Positions 42,761-50,313 of a stretch of DNA of 64,000 nucleotides are shown here, piece by piece. The stretch comes from CAYGYG01 sp964354155. Its GTDB lineage: Bacteria > Hydrothermota > Tepidihabitantia > SM23-42 > CAYGYG01. The DNA lies in contig CAYGYG010000010.1 of the NCBI GenBank assembly GCA_964354155.1, forward strand, positions 31,731 to 95,730, given 5' to 3'. The notes beneath the pieces were generated by a model. It was not told where the DNA came from, did not search any database, and saw nothing but the letters and a program-made list of their open reading frames with translations. Every line of letters begins with the position of its first letter. The first letter of the stretch is position 1. The translations under genes and the position numbers were made by a program.

Positions 42761-43572
42761 CGTACTTCGGGATAGCCCTCTTCGATTTCCCTCAGGTAGG
42801 AGTAATTCTGGCGCAGGTTGTAATTCTTGGCCGCGACTATCGCGCTGTATACATTGGCAACGTAGAAGATGGACGTGGCGGTCAGGCTCAGAGTGAATTT
42901 GAGCGATTCATCGTGCTTATAGTAATAGTAGGAGGCCGCACCGCCGGTGAGAATCATCAGAAGGGCGTACGCACCGTCACCCCAGCGTCCGGCATAGGCC
43001 TGTCCGACACCGGGCACGGCGGCAAGAATGCCGGCGGCCACCGGACTGCGTCGTCCTAACGGGTGGGCCGGCAGCGCCAGATAGCGTCGGGCGGCCTCGA
43101 ACTCGAACGCCTTGGCCAGGGTCAATCCGAGATACATTCTGGTCCGGTCGGCCCGCGCCGGGTCGGTTACTTGCCCGAAATAGAACACCGCCGAGTCACG
43201 CTGCCCCGCGTCGTAGAAGACGCGTCCTAAATTAAAAGCCTGCGCCTCGCGGTCTGGGCAACGTCGCGCCTCCCGGACCGCTTCATGATGATTGTTGATT
43301 TTCAGCAGGGCCTCGATCATCCGGTCCCGCGCCGCCGCGTGATGCGAGGAATCCGATCTCTCCGACACTCCTGTGTCCCCCCCCGGGACCTTAGGCCGTA
43401 GGGAGACACATTCGTGGAAGTAGATGTAACGGCGGTATTCACGAACCGCCGCTTCATACTGCTCTTCGTTGAACAGGAAGTCAGCAAACGCCAGGGCGCT
43501 GTCGGGAACCGGCCCGTTGGAGAAGGCTGAGCTTTCTGCGGCCGGGATGAACAAGAGAATGAACAGGACCAT
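42757..43572 (-). CDS. TPR-like protein with C-terminal membrane segments (yidD cluster), carrying a repeat-derived insertion
   Basis: A 271-residue protein with leader MVLFILLFIPAAESSA, helical TPR-like repeats (about 25-160) and a hydrophobic end: VPGVGQAYAGRWGDGAYALL, MILTGGAASYYYYKHDESL and ATSIFYVANVYSAIVAAKNY. Residues about 52-73 (CVSLRPKVPGGDTGVSERSD) are encoded by a mini-repeat copy (43355-43418). They break an otherwise regular helix pair between YRRYIYFHE and ARDRMIEALLK. The reading frame is kept. It lies between yidD and a paralogue. Function unknown. Confidence 0.7.
   Translation of the reverse strand: MVLFILLFIPAAESSAFSNGPVPDSALAFADFLFNEEQYEAAVREYRRYIYFHECVSLRPKVPGGDTGVSERSDSSHHAAARDRMIEALLKINNHHEAVREARRCPDREAQAFNLGRVFYDAGQRDSAVFYFGQVTDPARADRTRMYLGLTLAKAFEFEAARRYLALPAHPLGRRSPVAAGILAAVPGVGQAYAGRWGDGAYALLMILTGGAASYYYYKHDESLKFTLSLTATSIFYVANVYSAIVAAKNYNLRQNYSYLREIEEGYPEVR
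43355..43418 (-). repeat. TCTC..GACAC mini-repeat, copy 5, inside a coding gene
   Basis: GATCTCTCCGACACTCCTGT and GTCCC at 43355-43379 are identical to 62660-62684. The other end (GTAGGGAGACACATTCGTGG, 43398-43417) resembles 41838-41853. In frame in the TPR gene. Confidence 0.8.
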
Positions 43573-43604
43573 GCGGTAAGCGCCTCGTCCTTTAACCGGG
43601 ATGT

Positions 43605-43985
43605 CTACCGGGGTGGACCGTCGGGCGGTTCATGCATAATATGATGATCATAGCGCAAGAGAAAATGGTCGGCGGGCGGGTCGTAGATCCGGCTTTCGAC
43701 TTCACCGAAATAGAACCGGTCAAGGTAAGTTGGGGCAAAGCTGTTGCACCGCAGCAGGCGGTCGGCGCCCATGACGGTGCCCCAGACCGGACCGTATTGC
43801 TCGATTGACAGCCTCGTGAACTGAGAGCAGGAAGGGCTGAAATTGCAGATCTGCCGGCCCTGGGCCGGCGAGATGATTTTCTTGTAGCCGCGGAGAGCCC
43901 AGATCATGACGATCTTCAGGGGATTTGAAGTCGGCAGCATCGGTTCGCTTGCCGTGAGCATCAGGAAAAGGGCGACGATGGCCAT
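43605..43985 (-). CDS. yidD: YidD membrane protein insertion efficiency factor
   Basis: A small membrane-associated protein that assists YidC. The family core is clear: ALRGYKKIISPAQGRQICNF, SPSCSQFTRLSIEQYG and GADRLLRCNSF with the three conserved Cys. At 126 residues it is longer than the usual 70-90: there is an extra N-terminal hydrophobic leader (MAIVALFLMLTASEP) and a C-terminal tail. No rnpA, rpmH or yidC is adjacent. Between the promoter and the ATG lie two tiny overlapping frames (6 and 28 codons). The start lacks a clear Shine-Dalgarno. Confidence 0.88.
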   Translation of the reverse strand: MAIVALFLMLTASEPMLPTSNPLKIVMIWALRGYKKIISPAQGRQICNFSPSCSQFTRLSIEQYGPVWGTVMGADRLLRCNSFAPTYLDRFYFGEVESRIYDPPADHFLLRYDHHIMHEPPDGPPR

Positions 43986-44097
43986 GGCCTAGTGACCGGC
44001 GCCGGCAAAAGACAGCGGCCGGCCGGGCAATGCCGCGTGCAAGCCGTTGCGGCGCGGTCGGTTGGTCATCGTCATGAAGCGAACCGTCTCATGCCAG

Positions 44098-44125
44098 ATA
44101 ATAATTAAAGCACCAGAAAAGTCAA
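44098..44125 (-). promoter_or_regulatory. Promoter of the yidD-TPR-TPR operon
   Basis: Minus strand TTGACT (44120-44125), 16 nt, TATTAT (44098-44103). Five bases on is an ATG opening a six-codon frame (MRRFAS). Its stop overlaps the start of a 28-codon frame that ends seven bases before yidD. Confidence 0.65.
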
Positions 44126-44170
44126 TATCTGTTTGGCGGTGGAAGGAAAGCCAGGGCCAGCACTAACGAG

Positions 44171-44198
44171 TTGACAAAACAAGCCGGGCGTGTATAAT
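44171..44198 (+). promoter_or_regulatory. Promoter of the cyclase operon (leaderless type)
   Basis: TTGACA (44171-44176), 16 nt, TATAAT (44193-44198), seven bases to ATG 44206. Both hexamers are perfect consensus. Confidence 0.85.
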
Positions 44199-44205
44199 AT
44201 CGAAA

Positions 44206-47200
44206 ATGAATTGCTCCTACTGCACGCATGACAATGTGAAGGGTGCCAAATTCTGTAGTACTTGCGGAACCAATCTTTCGTTCTTGCACCGTGTGGCCAC
44301 GTTTGAGGGGGCGGATCGCGTTTCGTTCTGGGGCGGCGAGCGCCGGTACGTGACGGTGCTCTTTGCCAAGCTTATGGGTATCGACAGCCTGCTGCTTAAA
44401 ACGCCGGCCCCGGAAGTCTTCGTCTTTCTACGCAACTGGTGCGAAGAGCTCGAAGAGATTATCTTTCGCTTCAGTGGCATCTCCGACACGATCTTCACCG
44501 AGGCTCGGACCCTGGGAATATTCGGCGCGCCCAAGACTCACATGGATGACCCGGCTAATGCGGTGCAGAGCGCGCTCAGAATTAAGGAGCGCTGGGAAAC
44601 CACGAAGGGCATCCCCGAGAGCATCTGTCTGCGGATCGGCATTAGTTCCGGTCTGGTTTTCTTCGGCAAGATTCAGAGCGAAATCTCACCTTTCACCGTC
44701 ATCGGTGATACCGTCAATATTGCTTCCCGGGTTGAGGAAATCGCCGCGCCCAATCAGATACTGATCAGCGAACGGACTTACAGCCACCTAAAAGGGCTTT
44801 TTGATGCCGAGCTGATTCCTTCTCAGCGTATTCGAGGACGCGAGGGGCTGATCGAGATCTTTGAAGTCAGGGGCGTGCGCGAAAAGCCCGAGACCAAGGA
44901 ACTCGAAGAGATGCCGCTGATCGGACGCGACAAGGAGATGTCTTTAATTCGGGCGGCGGTTGAATCGTTGATGGCGCGGGGCAGCAAACTGCTGAGTGTC
45001 GCGGGCGAAATCGGTACCGGCAAGACCAAGATCAAGGAGGAGCTGAAGCGGTGGATCGCAACCAAGCGCAACATCCAGTATTTTGAAGCGGATTGCGTGT
45101 CACTCGGCCACCAGGTTCCCTATCATTCGTTTGTACGGTTTCTCAAGAACTTCTTCTACATCGAGGAAACGGATACGCCGAAGTCGGCTTTCGAGAAGAT
45201 CGAACGGCGGGTGAAAGGCCTGTGGCTCGAACAGGAGAACGCACTGCCGGTATTGGCCCACCTGCTGTCGATCGAATCGGCCGTCATCGGGGGGCCGCCG
45301 GTCCGGGACCAGGAATCGATGACCGAACAGATCTATTCCGTCATCAGGAATCTCTTGAACAAAGCGGCGCACAGCTCGGCTCTGGTCATCTGCTTCGAGG
45401 ATTTCCATCTTATTGACCCGGCCTCGTCCAAGCTGTTGACCTATCTGGCGACCGAGCTGGCGGAGCGACCGATTCTGTTCCTATTGCTGCATCATCCTGA
45501 GTTCGGACTCAAGGTGAAATCGCCCAATCAGGAATCGATACGGCTGGCCGGGTTGACCCCGAACGCCATCGTCGATTATGTCAAGAGCATTCTCAAGACC
45601 GATTTTCTCAACGAGGAACTGATCAATTTCATCACCTATGCCACGGGCGGCAATCCTCTGCTCATTCGTGAGCTCATCAAGTACGGCCGGCACCAGCGGG
45701 CCGTCCATCAAGAGGACAACGTCTGGTACTTCGACAAGACCAAGATCGAGAAGTTTGTTCCGCACAGTATCTACGAAGCGCTCATGAGCGGGCTCGATAC
45801 GCTGCCGGAGAGGGTTCGTCTCATCGTTGACTGCGCTTCGGTTGTCGGCCAGGCATTCAACCACCGGATCCTGGGCGGGATCGTCGAACTCGGCGAAATC
45901 CGCGGTGAGCTGGGCGAACTCATCGAGATGGGCTATTTTCTGCAGTCCAAGAGCGGCGACGACCCCGAGTACGTGTTTCGCAACACCCTGATGAAAGATG
46001 TTACCTACAACACCCTGCCGCTCAAGAAGCGCAAGGAACTGCACGCCAGGGTCGGCCGGCTGATCGAGAGCTGTTACCATGACCGCATCCCGGAGTTCTA
46101 CGAACAGCTGGCGTATCAGTTCTTCCGGGCCGATGAGTATCACCATGCCCTTGACTATTTCAAGTTGGCCGGGGACAAGGCCAAGACGCTGTATGCCAGC
46201 GACAATGCCCTCTTCTGCTACGACAAGGTGAAAGAAATCGTCGACCTGGTCGGGCTGCGCGACGAGAAGTACCAGGAACTGCGATTGGATACCGCCCTGA
46301 GTTTATGCGACGTTTATGAATTGATGAGCGAATACGAGCGGATGCTGGTTGAGGCCAAAGGAGGACTCGAATTGCTCGGCCGGGGCAAGGCCGCCCGACG
46401 TGAATCCCTGTTCCTGGAGAAAACCGGCCTTAGCTACATCTACCTAGGACGATTGAAGGATGCTTTCGAGAGTCTCAACAGCGCCTTAGAGATCAACAAG
46501 GTCAACAACTTCCGGGACCTCCTCACCATTACCTATGCGGACCTGGGCCTGCTCAACGCCAAAGAGCAGAACTACGAGATGGCGATCTACTACTACAATC
46601 TCGGGTACAACATTGCGCTCGAGGGCGAAGATATGAGAGGCACGATGAAGTGCGTCATCAACCTCGCCCTGCTTCATAAAGAACTGGGCAACTACCAGCT
46701 GGCTCTCGACTACTTGAAGAATGCGCTGGCCTTCGCGGTTGGCCACAAAAGCAAGCGCGATGAGGTTCTGGCGAAGAACCACCTTGGCGAGCTGTACGCG
46801 GCGCTGGGCGATACCAGCAAGGCGGGCCGGTGGTTCAAAGAGGCCTTCGAAATGGCCAGCGAAATCAGCTTTATCGAGATGATCATCGTCGCCTCGGCCA
46901 ACACCAGCCAGCTCAACATTTTGCGGGACAACCGCGAAAACTTGCGTCACTGGTTGAATTTCATCGAAACCAAAGAAGCCTTGGGTTTGAGCAAGGAAAC
47001 CGAGCGGCGGGTTGAGCTAACCAAGGCCCACGTTGTCTTGGCGCTGGGCTGGGAGGACGAGGCGAAGGACAAGACCGCCGCCTTGATCGAGAAGTGCCGG
47101 TCCTTCGGCGACAAGAAGATCGAGCTTCTGGCCAACTTGCTCTTGGCCTCGGTTGATAAGAAGGGCATCGGTTTCGCCCGTAGCGCGCTGGTGTTGGCCG

Positions 47201-47418
47201 AACAGGTGAGTATTCCGGAATTTCTGTGGCGCAGCCAGTATGCCATCGGCAAGGCGCTGCTTGAGAACAACCAGAGCGACTCGGCTTTTGATTTCTTTCG
47301 CCGCGCCTATTTCGTGATGAATGACCTCAAGGAGCGTTTGCGCGAAGACAACTTGCGCGAGACTTTCACGAATCAGGCCGAATACAAGTATTTGACCGAG
47401 ATGCTGGAGGAAAAGTGA
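44206..47418 (+). CDS. Zinc ribbon - class III cyclase homology - AAA ATPase - TPR protein (subunit A)
   Basis: A 1070-residue cytoplasmic signalling protein. A zinc ribbon (C3, C6, C17, C20) leads to a class III nucleotide cyclase homology domain (about 45-200). Then comes an AAA/STAND-like ATPase (SVAGEIGTGKTKIKEEL near 265, VICFEDFHLI near 398) and TPR repeats (about 640-1060). In the cyclase domain both metal-binding Asp positions are lost: FAKLMG has Lys at 55, and FTEARTLGIFG has Ala at 100. The transition-state motif FTVIGDTVNIASR is intact (T164, N171, R175). Alone it should be inactive. The next gene, overlapping by four bases, has the opposite pattern, so this may be the C2-like half of a heterodimer. 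The start is leaderless. Confidence 0.9.
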   Translation: MNCSYCTHDNVKGAKFCSTCGTNLSFLHRVATFEGADRVSFWGGERRYVTVLFAKLMGIDSLLLKTPAPEVFVFLRNWCEELEEIIFRFSGISDTIFTEARTLGIFGAPKTHMDDPANAVQSALRIKERWETTKGIPESICLRIGISSGLVFFGKIQSEISPFTVIGDTVNIASRVEEIAAPNQILISERTYSHLKGLFDAELIPSQRIRGREGLIEIFEVRGVREKPETKELEEMPLIGRDKEMSLIRAAVESLMARGSKLLSVAGEIGTGKTKIKEELKRWIATKRNIQYFEADCVSLGHQVPYHSFVRFLKNFFYIEETDTPKSAFEKIERRVKGLWLEQENALPVLAHLLSIESAVIGGPPVRDQESMTEQIYSVIRNLLNKAAHSSALVICFEDFHLIDPASSKLLTYLATELAERPILFLLLHHPEFGLKVKSPNQESIRLAGLTPNAIVDYVKSILKTDFLNEELINFITYATGGNPLLIRELIKYGRHQRAVHQEDNVWYFDKTKIEKFVPHSIYEALMSGLDTLPERVRLIVDCASVVGQAFNHRILGGIVELGEIRGELGELIEMGYFLQSKSGDDPEYVFRNTLMKDVTYNTLPLKKRKELHARVGRLIESCYHDRIPEFYEQLAYQFFRADEYHHALDYFKLAGDKAKTLYASDNALFCYDKVKEIVDLVGLRDEKYQELRLDTALSLCDVYELMSEYERMLVEAKGGLELLGRGKAARRESLFLEKTGLSYIYLGRLKDAFESLNSALEINKVNNFRDLLTITYADLGLLNAKEQNYEMAIYYYNLGYNIALEGEDMRGTMKCVINLALLHKELGNYQLALDYLKNALAFAVGHKSKRDEVLAKNHLGELYAALGDTSKAGRWFKEAFEMASEISFIEMIIVASANTSQLNILRDNRENLRHWLNFIETKEALGLSKETERRVELTKAHVVLALGWEDEAKDKTAALIEKCRSFGDKKIELLANLLLASVDKKGIGFARSALVLAEQVSIPEFLWRSQYAIGKALLENNQSDSAFDFFRRAYFVMNDLKERLREDNLRETFTNQAEYKYLTEMLEEK

Positions 47419-48059
47419 CTTGTCCGAAGTGCCGTGCCGAAAATCCCGAGCCGACCGTGTTCTGCAACCAGTGCGGTGAGTTTGTCGGTGCCGAATCGGC
47501 GCTGGCCTTCAAGGCCGTCAATCTGACCGTGCTGCGTGCCGACCTGGCCGACTTCACCAAAATGAGCGAGCAGTTGGACCCGGAAGAAGTCATGGGCCTG
47601 CTCAATCTCTGTTTTGACCGCCTGGGCAAGATCGTCGTGGACCGGAAAGGCGTGGTGCAGAGATTCATCGGTGACGAGATGATCGCCCTCTTCGGCCTGC
47701 CGACGTCGGACGCCCATTCGCCGATGATGGCTCTGTTTGCCGCTCAGGAGATGCATAACGCGGTGCGCGAAGTGAGCATAACCAAGATAACCCGGGAGCA
47801 TCTGGCGGTCAAGATTGGTGTTGAGACGGACCTGACCTACCTCTACTATCCCCGGGGGAAAGACGACCTCCGTGAACCGTTGTTCCTTGGTCCGGTTTTC
47901 GCCAAGGCGCTGCATCTGCAGAAGATGGCGCGCGTCACCAGTACCTTAGTCGGCGAGGCCACGTACGAGCGGGCCAAGACCTTTTTCGAATTCCGCGAAG
48001 CCAAGCTCGGGCTCTATCAAGATCAGTCGTTCATAAGCTATGAGTTGCTACCCCTATAA
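47415..48059 (+). CDS. Zinc ribbon - class III cyclase homology protein (subunit B)
   Basis: A 214-residue protein with the same N-terminal zinc ribbon spacing as its neighbour (C3, C6, C17, C20) and one cyclase homology domain (about 35-210). It keeps the two metal-binding Asp: LRADLADFT (D43) and RFIGDEMIALFG (D87). The transition-state segment is degenerate: PLFLGPVFAKALHLQ has Pro160, Ala163 and His167 where Asp, Asn and Arg are expected. It therefore complements subunit A, as mammalian C1 complements C2. GTG 47415 is the start and shares GTGA with the stop of subunit A. A HEAT protein starts three bases after it. Confidence 0.9.
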   Translation: MTCPKCRAENPEPTVFCNQCGEFVGAESALAFKAVNLTVLRADLADFTKMSEQLDPEEVMGLLNLCFDRLGKIVVDRKGVVQRFIGDEMIALFGLPTSDAHSPMMALFAAQEMHNAVREVSITKITREHLAVKIGVETDLTYLYYPRGKDDLREPLFLGPVFAKALHLQKMARVTSTLVGEATYERAKTFFEFREAKLGLYQDQSFISYELLPL

Positions 48060-48061
48060 TT

Positions 48062-50275
48062 ATGGCTGGAGTGTCACGCGATCTATTGATTGAAATCATA
48101 AAGCAAGTGGGCCTCGGCATCAACTTCTGCCGTTCCTATCCGAAGGGCCACCCGGGGCTTGAGCCGATTATCGCCAAGACTTTGGAACTCGTCAAGGAAA
48201 TCCCCCAGGAAAAAGAAGAAATCGCCATGTGCTTGATTGAAAACGTTGTGCTCTTCGAAGGCGAGCGTTTTGAATCGGACAAGCTGCCGATTGTCCGAAG
48301 CATGGGCAACGTTTTCAGCAAGCTCGGGGTGCGCAGTATCAGCCTCAGCGTTGACGCTACGTCCGATGACCTCAAGGCGTTCTTCTATACGATGGCGGCA
48401 TCGCAGGCCGACCTCCAGGACTACGGCAGTATCAGCGCCATCATCCAGGCCCAGGGGACCGACAAGATCACGCTCAATGAACTTGAGTACGGTGTCGTGT
48501 CGTCGAAAGGCGGCAAGGTCAAGATTGACTGGGAAGTTTTCTTGCGGACCCTGCACTCCTCAAACATCCTGATCTCGGAGGACGACACTAAGAAAGAGCT
48601 GGTCAACTTCCTGACCGACGTGGTCGGTTTGAAGGGCGGGGAGCCTGAGGAGCTTCAGGCCGACATGATTGTCAATACCCTGGAGAAGCTGAGCAATCTT
48701 GTGGTCGAAAAGTTCGGGGCCGAAAGCTGGGGCGAGTATTCGCTGGTCTTCACGCGGATTCTGGCGACGCTGTCGCCGAACATCAAGTCGCGCGTCGGAC
48801 AGATCAAGACCGAGAACCGGCGGCTGGCCGAGCTGATCCGGAATATCCTGCCGACCTTGAATGATGAGACTTTGATCGAGATCATCACCGCCCGGACCCT
48901 GGCCCAACCGGAAGACCGGCCCCCGGATCCGGACGTGATTGAAGTGCTGAAGAAACTGACCGGCCCCCGCCTGGTCAACCTGCTGCCCCAGCTTAAGGGC
49001 CGGATTCCGACCAAGGCCCTCGACGAGGTGACCATGATGTTGGGCCGGGCTGCTTCTTTGACCGACCGGGAGAAGAAAACGGAAGAGGTTTCCCGTGAGG
49101 AACTGGAGAAGGAGTTGCGCAAGTTTTTCCCGCTGCTGCGTGAGCCGGTGCCCGAGAAGCAGATCAAGGCGATTGACGATATCATGGACTTCGCCGGCAA
49201 GCTCATCGGACTCAAGAGGGTCGAGCTGGTCAAACTGATCGTGGACCGTTTTGACAGCATGTCCGACGGCGAGAAGAGTCTCGTCGTCTTTTCCAAGCTG
49301 ATGGAATCGCTCAAGGAGTTGTATTTCAAGGCCCGCAGCGGGGGGATGCGCGATATCTACGACACGATCTCCAAGCGCATGGGCAAGCATCTGCTGAGAA
49401 CCGGCAAGGATTTTATCGAGCGCAAGAAGGTCGTGATCCACAAGATCGGGGAAATGCACGATACCAGCTACGTCACCGACCTCGTTTCGATTCTCTGGGA
49501 GCCCGGTAGCTTCAACGAAGCGCGTGAGGCCCTGGTCAGATTCGGGGCGGACGCCGTTGAACCTTTGATCGGCGTGCTCAAGGACGCCGAGGACCGCTCG
49601 GTGCGGATGAAGATACTGGACGTCCTGCTCACCATGGGCAAGGTCGTCATTCCGTCTTGCATCAAGTTGCTTTCCGATCCCGAGTGGTTTGTGCGGCGTA
49701 ACGGGATTTACATTCTCGGCGAGCTCAAGGTGGAAGAGGTCACCGACGACGTCGGCAAGATGGTTGGCGACGTGCACGAGTTCGTCCAGCGGGAAGCGGT
49801 GCACGCTCTCGGTGTCATCGGCGGCGCCAAGGCGCGGCCCCACCTTCAGGCTGGCCTGAAGAGCAAGTACAAGCTGGTGGTCCTGGAGGCGATGCGGTAC
49901 TTGCCCCGGGAAGACATCAGACCAGTGATGGCTGATATCGTCAAGCTTTTAGAACGGCGCAAACGCATACCGGAGAAGAAGGAAGAGGAACTCCGGCGCC
50001 ACGTGCTTGAGGCGCTGGGCAGGGTTGGTGATGACGACATTATTGAGAGCCTGCTCCTAGTGGTCCGGGAGCGTTCGTTCATCGGTGGGGACCTGCTGTT
50101 GGGTACGAAGGAAGCCGCGGTCGACGCACTGGGCAAGCTCGGGACGCCCAAGGCGCTGGAGGCATTGAACGGTCTTGCCGCTTCGACTGATGCCGAGGCC
50201 GCCGGCTTGGCCGAGGCCGTCCTTGAGAAACTGAAGCGGGAAGCCGCCCGAGCCCGTGAACCGGAACCGCACTAG
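48062..50275 (+). CDS. HEAT-repeat protein of the cyclase operon
   Basis: A 737-residue cytoplasmic protein. Residues about 5-125 resemble the N-terminal domain of the HEAT and HD-GYP proteins at 22.9-25.9 kb: CRSYPKGHPGLEPIIAKTLE, then CLIENVVLFEGERFESDKLP and LGVRSISLSVDATSDDLKAF. A long helical middle follows. The final 300 residues are HEAT repeats (AREALVRFGADAVEPLIGVL, IPSCIKLLSDPEWFVRRNGI, VHALGVIGGAKARPHLQAGL). It probably acts as a scaffold or effector for the cyclase pair. There is no Shine-Dalgarno and only two bases after subunit B, so it is coupled. Its TAG stop coincides with a CTAGTGTGCTG word. Confidence 0.8.
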   Translation: MAGVSRDLLIEIIKQVGLGINFCRSYPKGHPGLEPIIAKTLELVKEIPQEKEEIAMCLIENVVLFEGERFESDKLPIVRSMGNVFSKLGVRSISLSVDATSDDLKAFFYTMAASQADLQDYGSISAIIQAQGTDKITLNELEYGVVSSKGGKVKIDWEVFLRTLHSSNILISEDDTKKELVNFLTDVVGLKGGEPEELQADMIVNTLEKLSNLVVEKFGAESWGEYSLVFTRILATLSPNIKSRVGQIKTENRRLAELIRNILPTLNDETLIEIITARTLAQPEDRPPDPDVIEVLKKLTGPRLVNLLPQLKGRIPTKALDEVTMMLGRAASLTDREKKTEEVSREELEKELRKFFPLLREPVPEKQIKAIDDIMDFAGKLIGLKRVELVKLIVDRFDSMSDGEKSLVVFSKLMESLKELYFKARSGGMRDIYDTISKRMGKHLLRTGKDFIERKKVVIHKIGEMHDTSYVTDLVSILWEPGSFNEAREALVRFGADAVEPLIGVLKDAEDRSVRMKILDVLLTMGKVVIPSCIKLLSDPEWFVRRNGIYILGELKVEEVTDDVGKMVGDVHEFVQREAVHALGVIGGAKARPHLQAGLKSKYKLVVLEAMRYLPREDIRPVMADIVKLLERRKRIPEKKEEELRRHVLEALGRVGDDDIIESLLLVVRERSFIGGDLLLGTKEAAVDALGKLGTPKALEALNGLAASTDAEAAGLAEAVLEKLKREAARAREPEPH

Positions 50276-50313
50276 TGTGCTGTGCACCCGGTCATTAAAC
50301 TTCCCAGCCTGAG

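Noticed and set aside
48560..49843. A 427-codon open frame on the minus strand
   Set aside because: It lies opposite the HEAT protein gene, which has clear repeats and codon periodicity. The antisense frame has low-complexity composition and no recognisable domain. The same applies to other long antisense frames at 5845-6750, 13236-14111, 14412-15098, 20677-21375, 26006-26857 and 61898-62971.
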